From the NCBI GenBank assembly GCA_009602725.1, contig WELB01000131.1, forward strand, positions 232,990-256,727: a stretch of DNA of 23,738 nt. The letters are read 5' to 3'. The DNA comes from Spirogloea muscicola. Taxonomy: Eukaryota; Streptophyta; Zygnematophyceae; Spirogloeales; Spirogloeaceae. The notes below the pieces were generated by a model, which saw only the letters and a list, made by a program, of their open reading frames with translations, made no database searches and was not told the DNA's origin. Shown here one piece after another: positions 1-10,500 of this stretch. The position numbers and the translations under genes are program-made. Each line of letters begins with the position of its first letter. Positions within the stretch are counted from its first letter, which is position 1.

Positions 1-7
1 ACACGCC

Positions 8-330
8 GACCACCCGGCTGCCGATGAGTTCGTCCCCCTGGCTGTGGACGTGCACGGGGCTCTCGGATCCCACTGGCTCGACCTGTTGGCCAGGCTTGCA
101 CGGCGCGCTGTGTCCCGCAGGCGTGGTGAGCCGGCTGACTTCAACGCCGCTGGCTCGTGGGCTCAGGTGTATCGTATGCGCTTGTCCGTCTCCCTCCAGC
201 GGTCCATGGCCCACGCCTTGCATCTGCGTGCTGGGCGTGCTCTCGCTGCGGCCTCCGGCTTTCGTCAGGGGGATAGTTTTCCGGCAGCTAGTTTGTCGGA
301 TGTGAGGCTCCTTACTCGTAACTACTGAGT
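8..330 (+). repeat. Repeat-family copy A: 3' part of a degenerate mobile-element-like ORF
   Basis: An open frame runs in from the window edge and stops at 326-328. Its last ~50 codons carry HLRAGRALAAASGFRQ, then SFPAASLSDVRLLTRNY and a stop. The same C-terminal pattern recurs at about 13.88-14.0, 23.2-23.34 and 23.54-23.66 kb, and copy B also shares the preceding YRMRLSV. The conserved part lies at the protein end and upstream sequence differs between copies, as expected for 5'-truncated copies of one element. I recognise no reverse transcriptase, transposase or integrase motif in this fragment. The repetition is seen directly; that it is mobile-element-derived is inference. Confidence 0.55.
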
Positions 331-389
331 GGTCCATCCTCCCCCCTTCTGCCATAGCCTCTTCAGGCCCCACAGTCGCCGCTTAGCTC

Positions 390-960
390 GTATTTTGGCC
401 CCTTCGAACCTTTGTCAATTCTTTTCGGGCTGGCTTCTCACAGCCCTTGCCCCCATTGGGAGTGCCACTTCTTCCAAATGACGGAGGGGCCTAAAAAGCG
501 CTAAGCAGCTACGAAGGGGCCTGCAAGAGGCCAGCCCAAAAGGGATGAACAAGGTCTGAAAGGGCCGGAAGAAAGTACGCTCTGCCGAAGGGCCGAGGGC
601 TGTTCTTAGTGATTCCCCTGGCCCCTTGTCGCACTTTGTTCGTTCTTTTTGGGGTTGGCCTTTTCCAGCCCCTATCCTCTATGGGTGAGCCCTTCTTCTT
701 GTAGCAGGACAGCCAACCGAATAAGCTCTTCCACGGGGGCGATGGCAGTGGAAGGAGTGGCTCTGTGAAGGGCGGTGGAGGGCGGTGGCCGCGAGAGGCC
801 AGCCCAGAAAAGAGAATGAAGCAAGTTCGAAGGGGCCAGAGAAAGCAAAAGGATGACAAGGCCAGTCCAAACAGGAATCAACAAGGTCCAAAGGAGCCGG
901 AAAGCTCTAAGTGCGCAGCTACGCATATGGCCTTTGAGACTGGGTGCTCACTCTTCCCTA
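390..960. repeat. Cluster of hairpin repeat units in both orientations
   Basis: The stretch holds at least five related units with a core resembling GGCCCCTTCGAAC, then a T-rich run, then a hairpin. Plus-strand hairpins are at 427-446 (GGGCTG, 8-nt loop, CAGCCC) and 651-672 (GGGGTTGG, 6-nt loop, CCAGCCCC). Minus-strand copies are at 517-537 and 787-805, with a decayed one near 851-868. The unit also follows the ORF tails at both ends of the window. No credible gene is seen here; open frames on both strands are low-complexity by-products of the repeats. Confidence 0.6.
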
Positions 961-1227
961 AGTCGCATCCGAGCCAGCCCTCCAACCTCCTATTTCTATG
1001 ATGAACATTGCGAGGGTTGACACAGCACGAAGGTGAGCCACAACCAAGTGCTTCGGATTGCAGCTCCGGATTGATTTCCGGAGATCTGTGCCTGCTAACA
1101 CTGCAGCTGGGAAGTTGTTGCGGGCATAAGTGCCATCCTTCATGAGTGTAGTCGACAAGCAGCAGTAGTTAAAGACAACAGGAGCGCAGCTGCCGATTGT
1201 GCAGCGTGAGTTGATGAGCAACCTCAC

Positions 1228-3156
1228 GGAGCAACACTCAAGATCGTCTGCCATCCATTAACCAACATTTCACCACGCGCGGCAATAGCATCTGAGTGTG
1301 CCATCACTTCGACTGGCCAGCCTACCAGCCAGGCCTTAGCAGCTGACGCGAGTGTAGCCTTGGCCTCGCTTAAAGCTAGCTAAGCTGCACTTTCTTTGTG
1401 GTTTGTTCTCTGGAAGTGATTCCATTCCCAAGTCCTAAGAATGATGAGTGAGAAGGCTGTCGCCCGATGTTGATGACTTGCTTGGTAATTGATTGTTCTA
1501 TAGGTGTTGCTAACCCCTCCTCTAGCTTGTGTTGAGGTGACCCCATCTGCCACAAGCCGCACAACATGTCACTTGCCGTGCACAGTCTTCAAATCAGGGC
1601 GGTGCAGTGTGTCCGACTCTACCTCATTAAGGGAGAAACGTTGGCAGAGACTCATCATGAGCTTCACGCTGCTCATGCACACCATCACACGCACTTGCTT
1701 TGAATGAATATGATATCTTCAGCAGGCAGCAAAGCTTGGACTTTGTCAAATAGTATACTCTACTGTGAGTCTGCTGCTGTGCGACCTTGACGAAATTTAA
1801 TCAGCTGCACTCCCGACCTTCAGGGTCTGTAATTAGCTGCACTCCCGACCTTCAGGTGTGCTTAACCCAGTCTAGCTTGTCAAAGTGCACACCAGTCTCC
1901 ACAAAAGTACTCCTCCTTTGCTATTTGTCAGGGTAGCCAAGAGTCTTTTGCAAGAACCCCCTGGATGTGGAGAGAAGCATGTGGAGAGAAGCAACGTTGT
2001 GAGCAGGTTGTGATCTAATTCGTAGCGGAAATAACAACCTTGACAAATACAATCCAGGCAATGTCACTGATGCAACTGCTACACTGATACCTTAGTAGGA
2101 CTGCATCTGGCACTCGAGAATGTGTGCAGCAATTGTTTTGATTTAGTTGGTCACCTTAACGCAGGTCCTACTTTGTACTGGATTCTCGGACTTGTTCATC
2201 ACCTTGGAACTTACAAACGTCCTCTTAGCCCTTCTGAGCATTAATCTGGTAGTTTCACCGTGAAAGACATGGAACAGATTGAGGACGATCCTTACAGAGA
2301 CGAATAAGAAGACTGTCAACATCACTCCTGTGTCAAGGAGGCGCTCCTAGTGTGTGCAGCCTTGTGCAAAAGTTTTGGTTTGAATCTTGATCTCGTTTGT
2401 GCCCAAAGTATACTTGTGCATCATTCAGAATATATTGCAAGACCTCAGCCGCCCTGATAGGCACGCTCTGTTGATGCTGACATGGAAAACGCAAAAAGGA
2501 CTAGGGACAACCGTTTCAAGACATTTGGAAAGTCTTAGACACACATCTTTCCTAGGTGGTATGAGTGACGTGCAAATATCAGCTGCCCAGATATGTACAA
2601 GAATATTCATTCAGAGTGCCTGCAATATATTTCCCACAATCACAAATGGTCGGCATGTTGTGAAAAGATCCGAGACTGGATAGCTTACATCCTCAGCATA
2701 CGTTCTTGCAAAACTGATATAACAATTGCATGTCAACTCTGAAATGCCTTCGCCATGATCAACAGTGTCATTACCATGACTAGGTTCACAGAAGGACAGC
2801 TTGAAGATCAAAAGGTACTCACTGCAGCGTAGGTAAGATTGCCCACTGAATCTGCAGCTGTGTGGGTCATTTCCATCACATTTTTGAAATTATCCTGCAA
2901 GAAAAGAGTAACAAAGCAGCTGTTGTCAGGAGCAATTACAGCTGATTGCCCTTGCCACATTTGCCGGCAAAACACTGTCATGTGCCAAGCTACAGAGTGG
3001 AGGTACATCAGCGACAAGAGCATGTGTTTCAGAGCGTCTGCCCCTTTCGATTCTTACCCAAGGTGGGTGCATGCAGGGGGTTGACGCAGACGTGTTGCTA
3101 GCCAAGCTCAGCCTGACAGACGATTTTGCATCCCTTGCTCTGAGCTCCTCCGACAT
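1228..3156 (-). CDS. Unidentified multi-exon gene (partial model)
   Basis: I do not recognise the product. Four exon candidates have good splice borders. 3058-3156 starts MSEELRARDAKSSV, ends on a GTAAGA donor and is 33 codons in phase 0. 2823-2894 follows a strong pyrimidine-rich acceptor, encodes DNFKNVMEMTHTAADSVGNL and ends on GTGAGT. 1577-1668 encodes LCQRFSLNEVESDTLHRPDL and ends on a GC donor (GCAAGT) in phase 1. 1228-1375 accepts in that phase, encodes SEAKATLASAAKAW then PVEVMAHSDAIAARGE, and ends on GTGAGG. A fifth possible exon at 2414-2476 encodes PIRAAEVLQYILNDA. Middle exons between about 1.67 and 2.4 kb, and the 3' end below 1228, were not resolved. The residues look like a helical soluble protein. 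The gene would start about 340 bp beyond the TRAPPC13 stop, on the same strand. Coding status is inferred from splice signals and composition only. Confidence 0.45.
1803..1856. repeat. Two-copy 22-bp tandem repeat, 32-bp period
   Basis: AGCTGCACTCCCGACCTTCA followed by GG occurs at 1803-1824 and again at 1835-1856. On the minus strand each copy reads as a 3' splice-site-like string ending in GTGCAG. The repeat lies inside the unresolved middle of the unidentified minus-strand gene. A smaller duplication, ATGTGGAGAGAAGC, lies at about 1964-1991. Confidence 0.8.
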
Positions 3157-3494
3157 AGTATGTTATGCTTTCAAGCGGCTCCAACTCCAGGAAACTACAG
3201 CACCAGCCTGAAGTATACACGCGATGCCCTACTCAGGCTCCACAAATATCTGCAATCACCGGGTCAATTATCACATCCTTTGTGTCAGTAAATGCTCAAG
3301 CACCAAAGTGCTGACTTTTGGCTGCTGTGAAGGTTCATGTGCAGATTCCACTTGAGATCAGTCAAGCACTTGAGCTAAGCACCATGAGTTTGCCACTCGT
3401 ATAGATCGAGCTGATCTTGACCACGATCTTGCACCTGAATGTTGTCATGCTCTACAAGATGCTAAAAGCAGGCAATCAAGTGCGGCAGATATAA
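3157..3494. other. Spacer between TRAPPC13 and the unidentified gene
   Basis: No exon or repeat is supported here. It must hold the TRAPPC13 3' UTR and, if the neighbouring model is right, the promoter and 5' UTR of the unidentified gene. I found no TGTAA-type polyadenylation signal on the minus strand. Confidence 0.4.
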
Positions 3495-6400
3495 TCACTC
3501 ATAGCAGTGGTCAAGCACAACCTCTACAACTGTAAGGCTGTCGTATGGCTTCCCATCTTCTAGGTCAGCGACACTGACGCCTTGTATCTTTTGCACTCCG
3601 ACTGCCAGTGCCACAAAACACTGCCAAAGGAAGGGTAGGCTTTCTCAGACTCTACAAGGCATGCACCCTGCAATGGGCTTTCAGAGCTCAGCAGAGAAGA
3701 AGAAACATGAAGCGCCCAGAGCAGCTACGTGTCCAAGATTGATATAGTCATTGCATTGAGTAGACTCACAAGATTGACATCCAGGCTGAAGTGGTGCTGC
3801 ATTTCTGGAATATTCTGCAGGTAGTGACAAGCAAGGCCTCACATCAGTCACCAGGACAGGAATGCAGGGTTGCTATCTCTGTTTATGAACTGCAGCCATC
3901 TGGAATGATGCCCGGTAGCATGGGCAGCACTAACACAACGTGCACCTGAGCACCTCAAAGTGGAGCTTGATTTGTGGAGCAAAGGCAGACTGCAGAGCAC
4001 CATGGCTTACATGGCCAATTCCTACCTGAGAGGCACAGCATTCACAACCATAATATGCGGGAACTGTGCAAAAACAATGCCGCCAGTAGCAATGTGAGTG
4101 CTCACCATAGTCCATGGACCATGTACCACAACAGGCGCACCGGCAGCCGGGGGCATGGAGATGACCAGTGGACCAATCCTGCGATCTGTCATGTTGCTCA
4201 CTTTGCAATGAACCTGCAGGACAGTGCCACTCACTCACCATCGAGGACAATCATCGTGCCATACTGACGAACAATGATGCATCTGCATGGCGGGGGCCAC
4301 GTGGAGCGTATCCTTAGCAATTTAATCGTAGCTACCTGATTTTCTGCATCATTAAGGGCAGCACCACCCACCAGGAAGGGTTGCTCAAGGACAACTCGCC
4401 GAGGCATCTCCACGAGCTTGAGTTCCACCTCTTTCCTAGCAGCTTGCGACTGCGCAAGCCAAGCAAGCAACAGCTATCTCACTGCCAACTTTATAGATTC
4501 CCTGGCCTTTCTTACAAAGTCTGGCTTTGAGATTTGCACTCCTAATAGCAGCATTTTTCAATTGTCTCACAGAGTGTACAAGATGATAAGCGGCGATTAA
4601 GATTTTGAAGTTGTTCCCAGTCGTCCAGACTGATGCCAAGAAAACGACACCAAACTTCAAAGCTCAACCAAACACATGTACGAATATACACAACAGATTG
4701 TAGTTACTTGTATATATTATGTATACTGTAAGTAAGTAATCTAAACAGTGTACTCATGCAACTCAGCATTGTGATATCTTATCTTGACAAACGCACACTT
4801 GCGAGGATCGGCTGGGTCTGCAGGCGGCCAGGCTCCCCCAGGGTCGTGCGCCACATGATCTCAAGCCTGCCCAGCGTACTGCCAATGTCGGCTCGAGGGG
4901 TGCCCTCCCTTGCCCTCTGGATGTGGTACAAGAAGTGCTGTGAACCTCCGTTTGCTTGCACCAGCTTCACCTTCTGGAGGAGCTTGCTGTGCCAACGCTT
5001 TGAGCGACTGTTACTTGCTCAGCATGGGAAAGCAGCGCAACAATCATGCCAAATGCATGAACCGTCTGTCCTGCCTCCCTCCAGCAACACCTTCACAGGG
5101 GTCCAATTGACTGCAGAGCTCACGCACTCTTCATACAGGTGCAACTTCCCGCCAATAAGCACCACAGCTTGTCTTGCATTGCTACTTGAACACCTGTGAT
5201 GGGAGGCACAAGGTCGTGTTGCTTCTGTCTCTGCTCCCAGGCTTCTGACGGTCCAGGAGCCTGTTGGGTCAAAGCGCACATGGTCCACAAAGAAAGGGGA
5301 CTTGGTGCAGTTCTCAATGGAGGCTTCCAGAAACACGCTGTCCTGAAGCCCACGACAATCAGCAACTTCAGCAAGAGTTTGCAGTTGAGCCTGCCAAGTC
5401 CTTGGCTTATGTCACTACAATGACATCAAGCCTGTCCCTGCTGCTGCATTCTTGGTGGACTGCATATACAGCTTATCAAGTGATAGCAGATTATAGATGT
5501 CAGGCCAATATGTCAGCTGGGACCTCTGATTAATCAGAAAGAGATTACTCAAAGACCCAAGGAAAATTAGAAACTGTAGAAACTTAGGTATACTGTGTGT
5601 TTGTGGCGATTGCTCATTGTGTACCTGGATTGTGCGGACCTGAAATCAGATGACAGAGAAAACAAGGCAACTCAATAAGCGAGGGTGTCAGCTGCTAACT
5701 TTGTCAGCTCTTGGGAGTAATAGCAGTCAGCAGTTGCAGCCGGCTGTGTATGATCGGCGTTCTTAGACAATCACTCCACCTGACTGGAAAACACAACCTC
5801 TCCAACAGGAGCCCTGATGTTCAAAAGAGTAAGCCTGGCATTGCTAAAAGTCAGGCGCCTGCAAGCTGATACTCGCAAACTTTGCAATCGACATACCTTG
5901 GTCCGCACTGAGAGCGGGTTGGAAGCCATGAACTTGAAAAACTGCGGCAGGTGCTTGCGCTCGCCCTCCTTGTCCGTATACACGGCAGAGCACACCAGCC
6001 TGTACAGCAGAGCCTGCTCTGTGGTCAGCCTTGCATGCGAGCTAAGTCCACCGAGGGGCTCTGGTGAGGAAAGCCTGATCTGAAGATTTTGGAGGATAGG
6101 CCAAGGCCGAAAATGCTGATGCCAAAGAATGTGAGCCTTTACAAGCAAGCCTAGTAGGTCAGTGTCAGACTGAGGCTCCCCCCCTTTCCACCAGCCGTGA
6201 GATCAAAGTTATACCATAACGTCTGCAGCAGAGCCCTGGATCCTCTCTGCTACCTGAGAAAAAGCCGGTCAAGAGCATCGTGTTCGTGAAAGTCCACATG
6301 GGGCACGTGAGTGGGACGCACGTGTGGGAGCCAAGCTCTTTGATGTCATGCTCGATGATGAAGTCGTGACGGCCGCCCGGCGGCAGCCGCTCGATGGGGG

Positions 6401-7094
6401 CCTTGGCGTTGTCGGCCAGCACTGCTCGCTGCTTCTCCGTCTGGAGCTCCGCCTGTGGTGCCGCCGTTCCCAGCTCCGCCGCCAGGCACAACAATGTCAG
6501 GTTCCCACTAAGCCCAAAGCCGGTTTCCAGCAATGGCACCCTTGCTGGTCGGAGGGTCTCAGAGCCACTAGCGCGAACGCCGCACCTTGATGACCACGTT
6601 GTGGACGTCCACGTTGGCGTGGTTGCCGATGCTGATGTAGCTGCAGAATGTCTCGCCCAGGTAGATGGACCTGCAGAGCCGGCGGCGCGGCGGGGCGCGC
6701 TCGTCAGGCGGCTCCTGCGGCGAGCGCGGCGGAGGCCTCGGGCGCGGCGCAGGCGGCCGGGGGGCCCGGAGGCTCACCCGAAGGCCTGCGGGAGCACGAG
6801 CATGCCGCCCAGGCCCAGCGCCTCCACGGGCTCCCGCAGCTCGTAACGCCGGGCGAAGACGCCACCGCCGCCGCCGCCGCCGCCGATCACGGCGGCGCCT
6901 CCGGCCAAGGCGCGCGAGGAGCTCCCGAGGCCGCCTCCGCCGTCGTCGTCGTCGTCGTCGTCCTCGCCGGCGCAGAGGTCGCGCGGGTCGCAGCACAGCG
7001 GGAGGTCGACCTGCAGTGCCGGGCGGCAGAGGCGCATCACCCGGAACGCAAGGGCGTGCCCGCCGCCGCCGCCGCCCTCCCTGATGGAGCTCAT
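3495..7094 (-). CDS. TRAPPC13: Trafficking protein particle (TRAPP) complex subunit 13
   Basis: TRAPPC13 is a subunit of the metazoan/plant TRAPP complexes, which act as Rab exchange factors in ER-Golgi and Golgi traffic and in autophagy. Ten exons join in phase: 6778-7094, 6586-6670, 6322-6452, 5897-5999, 5194-5390, 4803-4986, 4372-4449, 4106-4213, 3770-3814 and 3495-3620, giving 457 aa (human about 417). Family landmarks in order: FRVMRLCRPAL near residue 17; MLVLPQAFG then IYLGETFCSYISI near 108-120; IIEHDIKELGSHTLVCSAVY; FFKFMASNPLSVRTK; DSVFLEASIENCTKSPFF; LEIMWRTTLGEPGRLQTQ; VVLEQPFLVHCKVSN; and LCFVALAVGVQKIQGVSV near the end. Exon 1 carries a seven-Asp run (residues 45-51) and several Gly runs absent from the human protein. 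Intron 6 has a GC donor at 4802-4801. The start at 7094 was chosen by homology; the frame stays open upstream to an ATG at 7301, so a longer N-terminus cannot be excluded. The border between exons 5 and 6 is the least certain, resting on phase fit. Confidence 0.93.
6867..6966. repeat. Trinucleotide microsatellites inside TRAPPC13 exon 1
   Basis: A GCC run near 6867-6890 encodes poly-Gly on the minus strand. A GTC run near 6938-6960 encodes the seven-Asp tract. Both are pure enough to be prone to length change by slippage. Confidence 0.85.
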
Positions 7095-7523
7095 GGCCGC
7101 CGCCGCGGGGTGCGCGGCCAGGGGTCCGCGGGGCAGAAGACTGCGGCTGCCGATATTGAATGAGCGGCTGTGGAAGCTATTCAGGAGCATGCAGATGGGG
7201 TTGATGACCATCTTAGCGGGGCCAAAATCGGCCGGGGCGCGCTCCGTCTTCGGCCGTGACTCCCGAACCCCAAAAGCCACAGATGCTACATTCAGATACA
7301 CTGTGCGTCCCTACTGACATACCAAGAGTGTCAGTTGAACGGAACTGCTCCAATTCTCTCCACTAAGCAAGGGGAAGTTAGGAGAAGTACATCAACCAAT
7401 GCCACGGTGTCCCGGTATCGGCACAGCATTGTCAAAACTGCAGCTGGCAACTTGATGACATTCTCAAGGCGAACTAAACATTGCCAGTCCAAGCTGGACC
7501 ACCTTCCATGCTGAAGCAAGCGG
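7095..7523. other. Spacer between NAA35 and TRAPPC13
   Basis: This same-strand gap holds the NAA35 3' UTR and the TRAPPC13 5' region. A minus-strand frame continuous with TRAPPC13 stays open up to an ATG at 7301, but its residues show no similarity I know and the homologous start is at 7094. No repeat is seen. Confidence 0.5.
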
Positions 7524-10500
7524 TCAGCTGCGCTTGAGAACTGCAACTGGGAAACAGATGTGGTGGGAGAAGTCAAAGGTGGCCTTGAGCGTTGGCCCAG
7601 GCCCTGTCCGATGGGCAATCTTGAGGGCCAGCATGTTCCTAGTCACAACCTGCAATGTGGAGAGCTCAATATTGGTGAGCAGCTTATCTCAGGACAAGCT
7701 TCCGACAACGTCAGGAGCAGAGGGGGGGATGCTACCCATAAGGTAGTTTGCACCACCATGCAAATATGATGTGCAGTCAATGCAATCGAAGGCTGTGGCC
7801 TTCAATGTTGCTTGCCTGTTGGAGCTGCTGAAGCTCCTTCAGTCGCTCTCCGTAACTGACAGCAGGCATGTCCGTAATTGCCTGCAGCCGGCCATGAAGC
7901 TGGTGAAGGTATTGCCCAACCGTGTGGAAGTGCTCAAGTGCGAGGTGATATTGCTGCGGAACCTGCAGATGTGATGCACAAGAAGAACGTCAACTATATA
8001 TTAAGATGCTGCTTCATGCGAGTACAGATTCACGCATTGCTTGATATCAAAGGCGGCCACAAGCCACTTTGCCAAACAACCATGGCATAGTATCATCACC
8101 CTAAGCGGACATACTCCTGCCATGGACTGGCGTAATAGTGCAGGTGCAGCCATAGCCATATACGGGTACGACACCAGCAGCATAAGAGCTTGGCAGACAC
8201 AAGACACATGACAACAGCCACAGAGGACAAAGTGGCACACAAGCAGCACCCATAGTATGACCAGCAAAAGGCAGGGCGTGCAGTGCATTACTGAAGTGTG
8301 GGTCCTTGCAGTGTGCCGCTTGAATGTTGAATAAGCAGCGGGCTCAGGCACGCGGACCCCATCGAGAGGACCGAAACGCTGAAAGTATCTCTGCATGAGC
8401 CGCACCAACAAGCCTATAAGCAGGTGGTGTTTGTGGTGACCACCTGGCTTGGAGGTTCAATACTTGTAGCAATGCCAAGCGAGCCAGTACCACCAGCAGA
8501 ATGGTCTCAATGTCCTGCTATCCATTTCAAGTAGCAAGACATCTGCTGCGTCATACCTCCTCTTCGGTGTTGAAGGGTGCCATAGGATATATGACTTTGT
8601 GATCCAGCTCCAAGCCCATGAGCAACTGGCAAGAAATGGGGCAGTCAATCCAAGCTGTAGCTCACCCAGATAACATACAGTGCTTGCATAATACCACTTT
8701 GCTCAGACCCTGTGACGCTGCATGCAGGGCACCCTTTACATCGTGACATGCTCTACATAGTAATGGAAGAGAGCAACTCGCTGGCAGCAATGTCGTGTCG
8801 TTTCAAAAGGCCAGGTTCTCACTCCAATGTAAGCCTTGCATAGCTCGGAGTACACATAGGTATGGTACATGTCAACGCTGGGCTGGTAGTCTGCCGGCTG
8901 GTTTGGCTTCTGGGTCATTGTTTTCTTCTTTTTGGCCTTTTTGGCTGCAGCACAGCCCACATAATTGTATACTTTCAGTGAAAGCATCTGGTGCAGCTAG
9001 TGGCTTCGTAAGATTGTACATAGTATATTCTTGATTCTTGATTGCTCGTTTGCATGGTAAGCAGATAACCAGCAAAGAAGAGATTCTACATCACCCATGT
9101 GTAGGAGTCGTGTATAAATACAACAATAAAGAGGGGCTGCATTTGCACAATAATTTGACTGCAACACTTAGTGCCCAGCATTTCAATAGCATCACCTTGA
9201 CCAATGGCTTTCTTGTGGAAGGTGTGCACCTCACGTGTTCCTTGATTGTGCACCAGCGTGCTTAGAACATGATTCAAGTACCTGTACAGAAAGGATCAAA
9301 GGCCACTCGGTGACCAGCTGGCCAGCAAACTTCTCATCATCACCACCTCTTCGGAGCTCTGAAGCAAGTAGTACAGTTACTGCTGGAGTTCTAAAAGGAA
9401 ACCTTAGGTACTTGCAGTGTTGCAAGTACCTAAACACCCTACATGCATATCTGTTGAAAGTGACCTCCTGAAACAACGTGCGATGCAGCAACTACCTGGC
9501 ATCGAATGTCGAGCATCATACCAGTATATCATCAAATATTCTGGCGGAGAGTAAAGGTTGGACGAGAAGCCAAGTAATAGATACTGCGCAATGATGCGAC
9601 ACGTCTGCTCCACAGTGAAGCTGACAATGCGGTTCTCGGTCCACCAGTCCTGCTGCACTTGCAGTGCTCGCAAGAAAAAGATGTAAATGTCATGCTTTTG
9701 CAATGTGAAAGACAAGAAAGCAACATTCATGAGGGCATTGCAACCCGGAGGTCCTCAGGAATAGTCTATCGTCTACTTCATGAGGGCCTCATATTGAGAA
9801 GGGGCCTTAAGAAGGGGCTGAATAACTGCTCCAAGGCCTGATCTTATAAGAGATACTCATGGAACCTGTAGCCTGTCCGGCCTTTTGTTTTGACACTCAC
9901 GTGCGGATTACCTAAGAGCGCAAGCCTGTTGACCAGAGCTACTAGACCTCTTATATGACATCTCAAGTACAACACTGCCTATATTGTCAGCACCTGCAGA
10001 AATGCTTCCAGACAACATAGTCCATGGACATGGATTTACCTGGGCATAGCTTGCCAGCATGTGCTCCTTGAATCTCTTGGAGTCCTGTGCAGTTTCTGCC
10101 TATCAGACACAACAGATTGAGAATGTGAGCTGCAGCAATTGTCTCTCGAGTAGGGCATGCATCTACTACAACGTCTCACAGTGCAACCTCAGAGACACCT
10201 TCACTTTTTTGCCACATCAAGTAGACAACATGCAAAACACCTAGCAAGGGCCATGATTACGATCTACCTCTGAAGACCTCGACCACGAAGGACCCTCCTC
10301 ATAGTCAATGCCAAATCTTTTTGGCCACAACAGACTTCTCAGGGCAACATGGCTACAGATATATTGATTATTCTTACTCTAGATGCAGCCAAGGAGTGGA
10401 AGTAGTATGCAACTCACCTCTACAATCAACTGATCCCACTCCACCAGTGTGCGCACAAGTTTCCTCCTCCTCCGTGCTGAATTGGCGCACAGTATTTTAA

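Noticed and set aside
44-328. Reading the HxR-AGRALAAA motif as the HxxR box of a DIRS/Crypton tyrosine recombinase.
   Set aside because: The spacing is HxR rather than HxxR, the expected glycine and downstream catalytic Tyr context are missing, and no upstream Arg box is visible.
958-1254. A 98-codon minus-strand Cys-rich frame as a separate gene.
   Set aside because: It overlaps the better exon candidate 1228-1375 in another frame, and its composition is not convincing; part may still be a terminal exon of that gene.
1803-1856. CRISPR-like repeat.
   Set aside because: Only two copies with a 10-bp gap, in an intron-rich eukaryotic locus.
2823-3156. Assigning the unidentified gene to Mediator subunit 22 because of a DNF motif.
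   Set aside because: Only three residues agree; the rest of the exon and the later exons do not follow that family.
6648-7163. Arg/Ala-rich plus-strand frames over TRAPPC13 exon 1.
   Set aside because: They are complements of GC-rich, trinucleotide-repeat coding sequence; the minus strand carries the conserved family motifs.
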